A stretch of DNA of 64,000 bases from positions 1 through 64,000 of the forward strand of contig DIYH01000040.1 in assembly GCA_002435755.1 (NCBI GenBank). Reading direction: 5' to 3'. Under the pieces are notes generated by a model. The model was not told the origin of the DNA, ran no database searches, and saw only the letters and a list, made by a program, of their open reading frames with translations. The stretch's first letter is position 1, and each line of letters begins with the position of its first letter. Shown piece after piece: positions 37,877 through 46,225 of the stretch. This DNA comes from Flammeovirgaceae bacterium UBA6059. GTDB taxonomy: Bacteria > Bacteroidota > Bacteroidia > Cytophagales > Cyclobacteriaceae. A program made the translations under genes and the position numbers.

Positions 37877-39196
37877 ATGCGCTATTTCCCAAGTCTCAGA
37901 CTCCTCTATTTGGGAGGTATTCTTTCTGTACTGGCCCTGGCGGCACAGTTTTTACCATGGCTCTTGCATCCGGTGATAGCCATTTTTTGGATGGGTATTA
38001 TCCTTGCAGTGTTGGACGGTGTACTGCTGATGAAGGCTGGAAGTAGAGTTACCTGCAGTCGGACTATGGCTGAGCGTTTTTCTAATGGGGATGAGAATGA
38101 AGTAGCACTCAAATTGATCAATGATATGGGGCTTAAGCTTCACGTGAAGATCATGGACCATGTGCCGACTCAATTTCAGATGAGAGATTTTGTGCTCCAA
38201 AGATGGATAAAACCTGGTTCGGTAGAGTTGATGAGTTATCAACTTAGGCCTAAGGAGAGGGGTGCCTACAAATTTGGGAGCATTGTCTTACTCGTCCATA
38301 CAGAACTTGGGTTGCTTACCAGGAAGATCAACACTCCCGCTGCTACTACAGTCAAAGTATATCCTTCTTTTGTAGGCTTGGACCAAATTGAACTCAAAGC
38401 CATCAGCAGTCGTGTCAACCAGGTAGGACTTAAACGAACAAGGCGCATTGGCGAGAGCATTGAGTTTGACACGATCAAAGATTATGTAACTGGAGATGAT
38501 CCAAGACACATCAATTGGTCAAGCACCGCGCATACAGGTAAGCTAATGGTCAACCAGTTTGTAGATGAGAGATCTCAGAGTGTCTATTGTATCGTAGATA
38601 AAAGCCGTATCATGAAGCTGCCATTCCAGGGTTTGACGCTGCTGGATCATTCGATCAATGCTTCCCTTGCTTTAATGACTGTTGCTCAGAAAAGAGACGA
38701 CAATGTGGGTTTGATGACATTCGAGCAACATACAGATACCTTTCTGAAAGCAGCGAAGGGTGCCCGGCAGACCTATCGGCTCATGGAAGCCCTGTACCGT
38801 GAAAAGACCAGTTTTGGAGAACCGGACTATGCTGAGTTGATGATAGCAGTAAAGCGCCATATCAATCAAAGAAGCCTACTACTGCTCTTCACTAATTTTG
38901 AGTCAACGAGTAGTCTTGAACGACAACTACCGTACCTTAAGTCAATGTCCAACAAGCACTTGCTGTTAGTGATATTCTTTCGCAATACAGAGCTAGACGA
39001 TCTCATTGATCAGAATGCTAATGCTACAAGAGAGATCTATGAGCAGGTCATTGCGCGTCAGATGTTGATGGAAAAGCTGACCATGAAGAAAATGCTCAGC
39101 CAGGCTGGAATACTATCACTTTATACCTCACCAGAACAACTCAACATAGCAGTGATCAACCGATACATCGAGATCAAAGCATCCAGAGAAATTTAG
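37877..39196 (+). CDS. DUF58 / VWA-like partner of MoxR
   Basis: The protein has 439 residues: two membrane helices near the N-terminus (about 10-45) and a cytoplasmic part with the DUF58 signature IKDYVTGDDPRHINW followed by STAHTGKLMVNQF (about 203-232). After that comes a VWA-like region with CIVDKSR (a degenerate MIDAS-like DxS). These proteins are client or adaptor partners of MoxR ATPases. It is the last gene of the operon; its stop is followed at once by a weak 6-bp hairpin. Confidence 0.93.
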   Translation: MRYFPSLRLLYLGGILSVLALAAQFLPWLLHPVIAIFWMGIILAVLDGVLLMKAGSRVTCSRTMAERFSNGDENEVALKLINDMGLKLHVKIMDHVPTQFQMRDFVLQRWIKPGSVELMSYQLRPKERGAYKFGSIVLLVHTELGLLTRKINTPAATTVKVYPSFVGLDQIELKAISSRVNQVGLKRTRRIGESIEFDTIKDYVTGDDPRHINWSSTAHTGKLMVNQFVDERSQSVYCIVDKSRIMKLPFQGLTLLDHSINASLALMTVAQKRDDNVGLMTFEQHTDTFLKAAKGARQTYRLMEALYREKTSFGEPDYAELMIAVKRHINQRSLLLLFTNFESTSSLERQLPYLKSMSNKHLLLVIFFRNTELDDLIDQNANATREIYEQVIARQMLMEKLTMKKMLSQAGILSLYTSPEQLNIAVINRYIEIKASREI

Positions 39197-39243
39197 GCTA
39201 TTGTTGATAGCCCTGTGCATTCTGAAACTCGTATTTGTTACAC

Positions 39244-40089
39244 TTAGGAGACTTGTGTTAACGGATTTGCAATTCTGATCCTACTCTGAAGTATCTCCTG
39301 GACTTCTTTCGACCAGAGAATGTTGTAGTGTCCAAGACCATCTAATTCGATCAATTCTGAATGCCTTAGCGCCTTATGTGTCGTGCGAGCATCTTCAATC
39401 GGAGTTATCTTATCGGTCTTGGAATGAATAATAAGTACCTGATCCACCTGATTGATCTTAGGTGCCATAACTTTCATATTCATATCATCAATCTTATGAC
39501 CGGTTGACTTCTCAAGTTTGATCAATAACTGTGCAAGAGTGCGATCTCCCATCCCAATTTGATCCTTGACCACATTGATCCTGTCCTTAAAATCACTGGG
39601 AGTAGTGATGATGAACCATTGATCTATATTGAGATCTTTGTTTGCGTTAAGCATGAAAACTGCTGAGACCGTGCCAAATGAGTGGGTGACAAGGACTTTA
39701 GGTTGATAGCGATACACAATGCTTTCTACAAAATCTGCATACTCGAACATCGTCGTGGATCCTTTTGAGCTTTTGCCGTGTGCTGGTCCATCAAAACCGA
39801 TTACACAGTATCCCTTATCAACGAACTTGTCGACAACCGCACCGAAGTTACCGATTTGTCCTTCCCAGCCATGGATGAGAAGAGCAACAGGCTGGCCTGT
39901 ACGTCCCCACTGGTAGCCATGAAGCGTGAACCGACGAAACTCTACCTCTAGTTGCTCTGCTTGATCAAGTATCTGCTCTTCAAAGTCTCGAAGCTTTCTG
40001 ACCTGTGGATTAGACAGAAATCGATAGGCCAGGGTGGCACCAAGACGGGGAAACAAGTAATCTGATACTTTGAAAAAAAATCTGAGCAT
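39244..40089 (-). CDS. Alpha/beta hydrolase fold protein
   Basis: The protein has 281 residues. The oxyanion-hole motif HGWEG is at 73-77, the nucleophile S137 lies in THSFG (first Gly of GxSxG replaced by Thr), D226 in HSKTDKITP and H254 in GLGHYNIL complete the triad. There is no clear signal peptide, though the first 25 residues are hydrophobic. Substrate is unknown; the family includes esterases, lipases and acyl-transfer enzymes. It is convergent with the DUF58 gene and divergent from the HxlR regulator, which could control it. Confidence 0.88.
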   Translation of the reverse strand: MLRFFFKVSDYLFPRLGATLAYRFLSNPQVRKLRDFEEQILDQAEQLEVEFRRFTLHGYQWGRTGQPVALLIHGWEGQIGNFGAVVDKFVDKGYCVIGFDGPAHGKSSKGSTTMFEYADFVESIVYRYQPKVLVTHSFGTVSAVFMLNANKDLNIDQWFIITTPSDFKDRINVVKDQIGMGDRTLAQLLIKLEKSTGHKIDDMNMKVMAPKINQVDQVLIIHSKTDKITPIEDARTTHKALRHSELIELDGLGHYNILWSKEVQEILQSRIRIANPLTQVS

Positions 40090-40112
40090 GTGCTGGGTTT
40101 CTTATTAGAACT

Positions 40113-40120
40113 CAAATCTA
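40113..40120 (-). promoter_or_regulatory. TAnnTTTG -7 box for the alpha/beta hydrolase gene
   Basis: On the minus strand the sequence reads TAGATTTG, matching the Bacteroidota sigma-A -7 consensus, 23 nt before the ATG at 40089. No clear -33 element was found at the expected spacing. Confidence 0.35.
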
Positions 40121-40157
40121 ACAAACAAGGTTTTAAAAAAGAACTCAGGATGTTTTT

Positions 40158-40165
40158 TATCTTTG
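40158..40165 (+). promoter_or_regulatory. TAnnTTTG -7 box abutting the HxlR regulator start
   Basis: TATCTTTG matches the Bacteroidota -7 consensus and ends three bases before the ATG at 40169. If it is used, the transcript would begin at or inside the start codon, so either the mRNA is leaderless or the match is accidental. Confidence 0.25.
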
Positions 40166-40168
40166 GTC

Positions 40169-40624
40169 ATGGATGAGTTAATAAAGCGTGGATACAAAAG
40201 AGATATTTGTCCTATCACCACAGCGATGGAAGCCATTGGCGATAGTTGGTCTTTATTGATTGTAAGAGAATGCTTCCTTGGATTTCGACGTTTTGAAGAC
40301 TTCCGAAAGAATCTTGGGATGTCCAAGTCTGTTCTTACCAGAAAACTGCGTGCTATGCTCGAGCACGATGTGCTCTTAACACGTCAGTATAGAGAAAATG
40401 GACAGAGATCAAGGTCCGAATATCTGCTTACGGAAAGAGGTAAGGAACTCTATAAGATAGTTATCGCCCTCATTGAGTGGGGTAATCTATCTGTTAGAAC
40501 CAATGAGCCAAAACTGGCTGTTTTCGACAGACTAACTGGTCAACAGGCAAAACTAATTTTAAGAACATCTGATGATCGTGAACTTGGTAGAAGGGATATC
40601 AGACTAGGGTTGCTGGAGGAGTAA
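40169..40624 (+). CDS. HxlR-family winged-helix transcriptional regulator
   Basis: The protein has 151 residues from the ATG at 40169; an in-frame TTG six bases earlier is less likely. The HxlR pattern is clear: CPITTAMEAIGDSWSLLIVREC, then RRFEDFRKNLGMSKSVLTRKL as the DNA-recognition region and YLLTERGKELYKIV in the wing. The N-terminal Cys (residue 13) is the conserved redox or electrophile-sensing Cys of several HxlR proteins. It is divergent from the alpha/beta hydrolase, a probable target (inference). Confidence 0.93.
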   Translation: MDELIKRGYKRDICPITTAMEAIGDSWSLLIVRECFLGFRRFEDFRKNLGMSKSVLTRKLRAMLEHDVLLTRQYRENGQRSRSEYLLTERGKELYKIVIALIEWGNLSVRTNEPKLAVFDRLTGQQAKLILRTSDDRELGRRDIRLGLLEE

Positions 40625-40626
40625 AC

Positions 40627-40896
40627 CTATTCCTTGGTAGTATACCAAATCCTGATGATTTGATGCCAGCTCGTGCTCGATGCATTACCAGTCCATAACT
40701 CTGTATCTTCGCTTCCCTCTTCATCTGTATCATGGATATTGGGTAGTACCACAGTCTCTATGCTTATGATATTGACGTCATTTTGAGCGCGCCAATCATT
40801 CATAGCCGAGACGACATCTTTGAAAGCTTCTATCTTATCAGATTTAAAAAGTCCCCCCTTTTCCTTTTGAGGGACAAAATCGATGGTCTGTATCAT
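40627..40896 (-). CDS. Small conserved-looking protein of unknown function
   Basis: The protein has 89 residues, ATG start, and faces the HxlR gene with only two bases between stop codons. No signal peptide or membrane segment is seen. The pattern MIQTIDFVPQKE...AMNDWRAQNDVNIISIETVVLPN suggests a small alpha/beta fold, ending in a Trp-rich tail (WTGN, SWHQIIRIWY). I do not recognise the family. Confidence 0.6.
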   Translation of the reverse strand: MIQTIDFVPQKEKGGLFKSDKIEAFKDVVSAMNDWRAQNDVNIISIETVVLPNIHDTDEEGSEDTELWTGNASSTSWHQIIRIWYTTKE

Positions 40897-40994
40897 AATC
40901 AGTTGGGCTTTGACCTAACAATTAATGAAAAATATACTTTTTAAACAAGTTCTGTCCAAGTTGGTGCAGCAACCGTAAAGGTTAGGATTCGGAT

Positions 40995-43358
40995 TTATTT
41001 CGATGATTCAATGATCACACTTCGGTTACTGCGTTTGGACATATCATACATTTCACCATTAATTTTCACTTTGTTCTGACCTTCGGGCACTATCAGCATA
41101 GTCGTCCATTGGTCATCAGGTACATTCATGCGATAGCTATGAGTGTCACTGTTCTGATCGTAGGAGAAATCCAAAGTTGTATTGCCGATGATTACGTTGC
41201 TTATGCTGGCTTCTCCCCAGTTTTCCGGTAGGGCAGGAGCTATGACGACCTTCTTTTCATGGGCTATGGGCTTAATGCCAAAAAGATGGTTGATCAAAGG
41301 AACAGCCACTCCGTAGATGTTCCAAGCCTGTACCATCTGTCCATAGTCCGGAGATACTTCATATATGCTTCCCGGCAAGGCGTACCCAAATGAATTGTGG
41401 AGCATGTGCATATAGTTGATCACCTCATGGGTATTGCCATAGTTGGCTTCTGCCACCGCTTGTACACCAGTGGGTAGCGTCATTACGGCACCTACGTAGC
41501 TGAACGATTTCCAACCTGAACTTTGGTCACTGTTTTCATCACGATCTATGCCGGTGACATAAGTACCAAATCGATTCGTGTATTTTCTAGCAGTTTCAAG
41601 TGCCGCCTGCGCTTGCTCCGGCTCTGCAATATTCATTTCCACCGGTGTATTCACTACCCAGTTATGATGTACCACAAAAGGAGCGGTTCCTGATATGTCT
41701 TGATCCCTTAGGCTCTCCAATCGTGCTTCAAGCTCCTCAATAGCCCAAGGCTTGTCAATAGTATCCGATCTGACGATAGCCGCTTCAATCAGCTCCATAG
41801 CTTCCTCTTTGGTCGATTGAAAGTCTGCGTAGGAATTATCAGCTTCAACCCACCAGTCAGTATTGATCTTAGTCTTGAGTTCTGCGGCCTTATCACGATA
41901 TATACTGCGCGCTTCATCATCACCCAATTCCTTAGCCATTTTCGCAGCTGACTCAAAGGCCTGCTGAGTGTAGACTACCACATCGATCATTTCGCTATGA
42001 AGACCGTGGATCTCCATCATGCCAAGCCCATCAGGATAGCCATTTTGGTCTTTGTCCTGGTCAACAGTGAGCCATTCGAGTCCTTTTTTTACAGTAGGGT
42101 AATAACGCTCCAACATGGCACGATCTCCAGTCCACCTGTAGACCTCCCACAAGAGCCAAATGAAGTGTGGTGTTTCATTGAGGTTTCCTTGGTTAAATAC
42201 GACTCCATTAGTTGACGCTTCATGCATGATCCTACCATTGTCGTTGACTGACGCTGAGAGCTTAACAAGTAGGTCTACGGTAGCTAATACTTCATCGTGA
42301 CGTCCTGTAGATAGTAAACCTTGCAGAGCATAGCAGTTGTCAGCTCCAAACCACCATGGAAAGTCCGCAATGCCCGCCGATAGCCCGCGTCCTTGCTCAG
42401 GTACTTCTCTTATCAGCCAATCAGTATTCCATCTTATCCAGTCATACATCTCCATGATCTTTTCGTCGGGCACATTGATCTGGGCTGTAGTCCGAATTTT
42501 ATTAAAACGTTCGGCCTTTTCTCTTGCCAGGTTAGTTCCATTGCGAAGTAGAGCGTCGAACGTGCCCATGGCATCATCCTGACTGAGGTAGGAGCCGGCA
42601 ATTACATATCGTATTATTTGAGATTCTTTGCCTGCAATAGTCAGTTGATTGATAATACTAGCATCCGCTCCAAGTCCCTTTCGCTCTTGAGTGCAAAACG
42701 CTCCTTCTTTGTAAATGCCCTCTGCTTGATCTGATCCAAAAATGGTAAACCATGAGTTGTTAGCGTCTTTGGCTATCACCTTATTGCCATCCCAGCTTAT
42801 TACATCTTTACCGTCGACAATTTCAAGGCGTTCAGCCAACCAAACTGGAGTCAAATCCACTCTGCCCGTGAAGCCAATGGACAAACTCTTCTCTTCTTTG
42901 GCTGTGTTTTCAATGGCTAACTCGATGATGATGCCTTCTTCTCCATCAGGCACAAACTGTGTTTGTGTTAGCTTCAAAGCCTTATCAGTCAATTCATAGT
43001 TGAGTTGATTGCCTATCGGGAAATTGATAAAACTAGATGCCTTTGGTAGACATTCAGGATCATTATCACCTTCAGCTAACGCAATGGAGAACCCGTCCAT
43101 TAGTTTAATTGGGTGGTCCCAGATCCCGGCCATTTCTCCTTCTACATGCCAACCGTAATCAGGGAAACTTCCATCTTGAAAACCCACCATGTAGAGCCTG
43201 TCTCCGGCTGTCACGTATGGTGATGCGGCGTATTCTGCCTTACCAGAATAGGAGGGAAAGTTTTCAATAATTGATGCAATAGAGTTGTTCGATTGGGGCC
43301 TATCACTATCACAAGCGATGAGCAGTAGGGGTAACAATAGCTGGCTTAACTTCCTCAT
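40995..43358 (-). CDS. Six-hairpin (alpha/alpha)6-barrel glycosidase lipoprotein
   Basis: The protein has 787 residues from the ATG at 43358 (a TTG six bases upstream is also in frame). The signal peptide ends with lipobox Cys16 (LLIAC). A beta-sandwich N-terminal half (to about residue 285) precedes an (alpha/alpha)6 barrel like those of amylo-alpha-1,6-glucosidase, GH63, GH37 and GH78 enzymes. Barrel motifs include DWIRWNTDWL, FPWWFGADNCYALQGL with a candidate catalytic Asp, and NLNETPHFIWLLWE. A small C-terminal beta domain ends the protein. The substrate is unknown; an alpha-glycosidase outside the cytoplasm is most likely. It follows proC by 19 nt on the same strand, with no other carbohydrate genes next to it. 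Confidence 0.72.
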   Translation of the reverse strand: MRKLSQLLLPLLLIACDSDRPQSNNSIASIIENFPSYSGKAEYAASPYVTAGDRLYMVGFQDGSFPDYGWHVEGEMAGIWDHPIKLMDGFSIALAEGDNDPECLPKASSFINFPIGNQLNYELTDKALKLTQTQFVPDGEEGIIIELAIENTAKEEKSLSIGFTGRVDLTPVWLAERLEIVDGKDVISWDGNKVIAKDANNSWFTIFGSDQAEGIYKEGAFCTQERKGLGADASIINQLTIAGKESQIIRYVIAGSYLSQDDAMGTFDALLRNGTNLAREKAERFNKIRTTAQINVPDEKIMEMYDWIRWNTDWLIREVPEQGRGLSAGIADFPWWFGADNCYALQGLLSTGRHDEVLATVDLLVKLSASVNDNGRIMHEASTNGVVFNQGNLNETPHFIWLLWEVYRWTGDRAMLERYYPTVKKGLEWLTVDQDKDQNGYPDGLGMMEIHGLHSEMIDVVVYTQQAFESAAKMAKELGDDEARSIYRDKAAELKTKINTDWWVEADNSYADFQSTKEEAMELIEAAIVRSDTIDKPWAIEELEARLESLRDQDISGTAPFVVHHNWVVNTPVEMNIAEPEQAQAALETARKYTNRFGTYVTGIDRDENSDQSSGWKSFSYVGAVMTLPTGVQAVAEANYGNTHEVINYMHMLHNSFGYALPGSIYEVSPDYGQMVQAWNIYGVAVPLINHLFGIKPIAHEKKVVIAPALPENWGEASISNVIIGNTTLDFSYDQNSDTHSYRMNVPDDQWTTMLIVPEGQNKVKINGEMYDMSKRSNRSVIIESSK

Positions 43359-43377
43359 TATCAATTATATTAATCTT

Positions 43378-44163
43378 CTAAATCTTCTCGTAACTGGTTT
43401 TGATTCCTTTTATCAAAGATGAACTAAAACCTTGATGTTCCATCTCGTTGAGTCCGGCAATTGTACACCCTTGTGGGGTAGTCACTTTGTCGATTTCATG
43501 TTCTGGGTGCTGGCCGTTTTTCGCTAGGAGAGAAGCTGCACCCTTCACTGTCTGGGCTGCTATTCTTTGTGCCACCCGCGAACTGAAACCTATCTCGATA
43601 CCACCTTGCGAAGCTGCTCGTACAAACCTCAATGCATATGCAATACCGCAGGCGCCTAAGACGGTAGAGGCATTCATTAATTCTTCTTCTATGATAATGG
43701 CATCCCCAACCTGTTCAAATATCTGTACGACTAGATCACGATCCTCCTGACTGTTGTGGTTGGTAGCTATACAAGTCATAGACTCTCGTATGGCTATGGC
43801 TGTGTTGGGCATAGCGCGAAATATGGGCATGCCGTTACCAGCGGCATCAGACATCTCCCTGATAGAGATACCTGTGACCACTGAAACCATGATCGCCTCT
43901 TTTGAGAGATTAGGTTTTATCTCGTTGATTATGTTGATGCATTGCTTGGGCTTAACAGCTAGAATAACGATATCAGCTCCTTGCACTGCTTCCAAATTGT
44001 CATCAATTGTGTTGATGCGCATATCGGTAAGGTGCTTGATCAGATGCAGCTTACGCCGGGTTACTGTGATGAAGTCAGGCTGTACTAACTCGCTGGCCAC
44101 TAACCCTTCTGCGATAGAACCTCCCAGATTTCCACCACCTATAATCGTTATTCTTTTATTCAT
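43378..44163 (-). CDS. proC: Pyrroline-5-carboxylate reductase
   Basis: The protein has 261 residues, the usual length. The N-terminal Rossmann motif ITIIGGGNLGGSIAEGL binds NAD(P)H; AVKPKQ, FRAMPNT and the C-terminal TTPQGCTIAGLNEME are ProC hallmarks (the usual TTPGGCT has Gln for Gly here). It reduces pyrroline-5-carboxylate to proline, the last step of proline synthesis, in the cytoplasm. It is the first gene of a two-gene unit with the six-hairpin glycosidase. Confidence 0.95.
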   Translation of the reverse strand: MNKRITIIGGGNLGGSIAEGLVASELVQPDFITVTRRKLHLIKHLTDMRINTIDDNLEAVQGADIVILAVKPKQCINIINEIKPNLSKEAIMVSVVTGISIREMSDAAGNGMPIFRAMPNTAIAIRESMTCIATNHNSQEDRDLVVQIFEQVGDAIIIEEELMNASTVLGACGIAYALRFVRAASQGGIEIGFSSRVAQRIAAQTVKGAASLLAKNGQHPEHEIDKVTTPQGCTIAGLNEMEHQGFSSSLIKGIKTSYEKI

Positions 44164-44179
44164 TGTTTCTATCTTTTGT

Positions 44180-44187
44180 CAAATATA
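44180..44187 (-). promoter_or_regulatory. TAnnTTTG -7 box for proC
   Basis: Read on the minus strand the sequence is TATATTTG, a good match to the Bacteroidota -7 consensus, 16 nt before the proC ATG at 44163. A -33 TTTG is not evident. Confidence 0.4.
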
Positions 44188-44307
44188 ATTCTAAGTGTTT
44201 GGTAGCCTGTATAGTCAGAGATATCATTCATTGATGTTTCTGATGGCATCATAATACAGTTGGCTGAACACCTTGTGTAAGTTGAACTTGATACTAGACT
44301 GCTTTCT

Positions 44308-44730
44308 ATGGTAAAAAGAGCGCTACTCTATGGGTTGTTGTTAAGCGCCTTACTAGCGGGCTTGAAGTTAATCCAATACTCTTTTTTCTCCTATCGGATC
44401 GATTTGGAATTTTATCTGAGTATCATCGCAGCGATATTCTTAGGTATGGGATTATGGGTTGGCTATCACGTTTTTGCGAAGAGTGGTGAGCAGCCGCATA
44501 CTTCGGTTCAAGTTTTTAGTGGTGAAAATGAACTCCTGAGTGACCGAGAGATGGAGGTGTTGCTTGCTATCGCAAAAGGCCAGACCAATCAGGAGATTGC
44601 TGATACACTATTTGTTTCTCTAAATACAGTGAAAACCCACGTGAGCAATATTTATACAAAGCTCAATGTAAGTCGAAGGACGCAAGCTTTGGCAAAAGCC
44701 AAATCAATGAATTTGATTGTTGAAAACTGA
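44308..44730 (+). CDS. Membrane-anchored LuxR-type HTH regulator
   Basis: The protein has 140 residues. Two membrane helices (about 7-27 and 36-56) are followed by a short linker and a complete LuxR/GerE DNA-binding domain (about 76-135): LSDREMEVLLAIAKGQTNQE, then LFVSLNTVKTHVSNIYTKL and NVSRRTQAL. There is no receiver or ligand domain. It probably binds DNA while attached to the inner membrane. The next gene (DUF4199, 62 nt downstream) is also a membrane protein and is likely co-transcribed; such a pairing suggests membrane-state sensing, but that is inference. Confidence 0.85.
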   Translation: MVKRALLYGLLLSALLAGLKLIQYSFFSYRIDLEFYLSIIAAIFLGMGLWVGYHVFAKSGEQPHTSVQVFSGENELLSDREMEVLLAIAKGQTNQEIADTLFVSLNTVKTHVSNIYTKLNVSRRTQALAKAKSMNLIVEN

Positions 44731-44792
44731 TAAATCATACTTTCGGGTGACCTGAGTTTTCAAAGATTTCACCTCATTTTGAAGAAAAAACT

Positions 44793-45317
44793 ATGGGACG
44801 TATTGCGCTCGTTTATGGATTAGTAGCCGGTACTGTTATTACGGTCATTACCTATTCTACTCTGCCTATCTGGCAGGAGGATATGAATTTCGAACTTGGT
44901 GAGATACTCGGTTATCTCGGGATGTTTGTCTCCCTCATCTCCATTTTCGTAGGTATCAAGTCTTTGCGGGACAAGCAGCTTGGAGGCTACATCAGTTTCA
45001 AACAGGCTTTTGTCCAGGGGCTCTACATCACCTTGGTAGCCAGCTCTATCTATGTAGTTGGATGGGAGATATATTTCAACACGTCTGCTGGTGACTTCAT
45101 GGAACAGTATTCAACTTATATAATTGATGAGGCCCGAGCTAATGGAGCAACAGAGGAGGAAATAACTTCTAAAACCGAGGAAATGGAATCAATGTCAGAG
45201 CTCTATGAAATCGCACCGATAAGATGGGGTATGACGCTGCTAGAGATTTTGCCGGTAGGAGTGATCATATCATTGATCAGTGCATTGATTCTAAAAAGAG
45301 ATAATAGCTCATCATAA
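44793..45317 (+). CDS. DUF4199 family membrane protein
   Basis: The protein has 174 residues with about four membrane helices: near 5-25, 35-57, 72-92 and 148-168. The family pattern is seen in the YGLVAGTV start, GYISFKQAFVQGL in the middle and a helical region between helices 3 and 4 carrying EEITSKTEEMESM. DUF4199 is common in Bacteroidota and its function is unknown. It follows the membrane-bound LuxR-type regulator on the same strand. Confidence 0.85.
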   Translation: MGRIALVYGLVAGTVITVITYSTLPIWQEDMNFELGEILGYLGMFVSLISIFVGIKSLRDKQLGGYISFKQAFVQGLYITLVASSIYVVGWEIYFNTSAGDFMEQYSTYIIDEARANGATEEEITSKTEEMESMSELYEIAPIRWGMTLLEILPVGVIISLISALILKRDNSSS

Positions 45318-45324
45318 CCAGAAA

Positions 45325-45702
45325 GTTAAACGAGTAACAGGACTAGGCGGAGTAATTTTTAAAAGCAAAGATCCCAGAAGCCATAGGCATGGTATGCTAT
45401 GCGTCTGGATATGCAATTCGGACAATCTGCAGGTATGTTAGGATGTAGAAAGCATGACGGATCCCGATAAATAGGTTTATACCACCTATTACATTTTTGA
45501 AGAGGACAATGACAATCTCGAGTCGAGCAAAAGACAGCATATGCTCAACTATCGAGAGGAGAATCTGGAGGAGTTCATGAAGGTATTGAAGAAAGAGGGT
45601 GTTGAGTTCGGTGAAATGGAGGTGTTTGACTATGGTTAGTTTGGCTGGATCATCGATTTGGACGATAATAACATAGAGCTTTGGAACCCATTGATGCACT
45701 GT
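45325..45702 (+). pseudogene. Decayed VOC (glyoxalase-like) family gene
   Basis: The 436-bp gap between DUF4199 and the intact VOC gene holds a VOC relic spread over frames. It begins with VKRVTGLGGVIFKSKDP, continues after a frameshift with AWYAMRLDMQFG, then after another with YTTYYIFEED and REENLEEFMKVLKKEGVEF, and ends FGWIIDLDDNNIELWNP. A TAG sits just before FGW, where relatives usually have GKFGW. Further stops lie in the middle, and there is no start codon. These parts map in order on a typical 120-residue VOC domain. It is next to an intact VOC gene, but of a different subtype, so not a simple tandem copy. Confidence 0.8.
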
Positions 45703-45754
45703 TGGAGGGCACTCACTTGGTACTTAATAAGCAGTTATTGAATAATCGTAAACC

Positions 45755-46105
45755 ATGAAAAAAGCAGTTGTACACTTCGAAATTGGATGTAGCGATATTC
45801 CTAAAACAGCCGATTTTTATAAGAAGGTTTTCAATTGGGAGATCAACGCCTCTGGTAACTCGGCTAGTATTGATACTGGACGAGAAGGAGCTATTCCAGG
45901 TCATCTGACCAAACTTGGGGAAGATGAGCCACAGAAATATGTAAATATCTACATTGAAACAGATACCTTGGAAGAAGATCTCAGGCAAGTTGAAACCAAC
46001 GGAGGTAAGTTACTCATTGGTCCTATTAAGTTGCCCGATGGCAGATCATTTGCCTGGTTTGAGGACGTGGCTGGAAATACACTTGGACTAATTACGCCGA
46101 ATTAA
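45755..46105 (+). CDS. VOC family protein (glyoxalase/bleomycin-resistance fold)
   Basis: The protein has 116 residues, one VOC domain built from two beta-alpha-beta-beta-beta halves: VVHFEIGCSDIPKTADFYKKVFNWE at the N-terminus and FAWFEDVAGNTLGLI at the end. The metal-site positions expected for the fold include His7 and Glu9-like residues at the start. It is a small cytoplasmic protein; substrate unknown. It lies just after the VOC pseudogene. Confidence 0.9.
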   Translation: MKKAVVHFEIGCSDIPKTADFYKKVFNWEINASGNSASIDTGREGAIPGHLTKLGEDEPQKYVNIYIETDTLEEDLRQVETNGGKLLIGPIKLPDGRSFAWFEDVAGNTLGLITPN

Positions 46106-46225
46106 TGAGCCAATAAAAGGAGGGTACATGTGACCTCTTAGATTAGTTGTGATTTAAAAGTCGTTCAATAATTAATCTTCCAATTCTTCAGCATAATTTT
46201 ATGGCTCATCATTAATCAGATTGTT

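Noticed and set aside
39196..39212. Hairpin GGCTAT-N5-ATAGCC after the DUF58 gene
   Set aside because: It is only 6 bp, overlaps the stop codon and has no T-tract, so it cannot be called a terminator with confidence.
45397..45699. 100-codon open frame on the minus strand over the VOC pseudogene
   Set aside because: The plus strand carries ordered VOC motifs; the antisense frame is a by-product.
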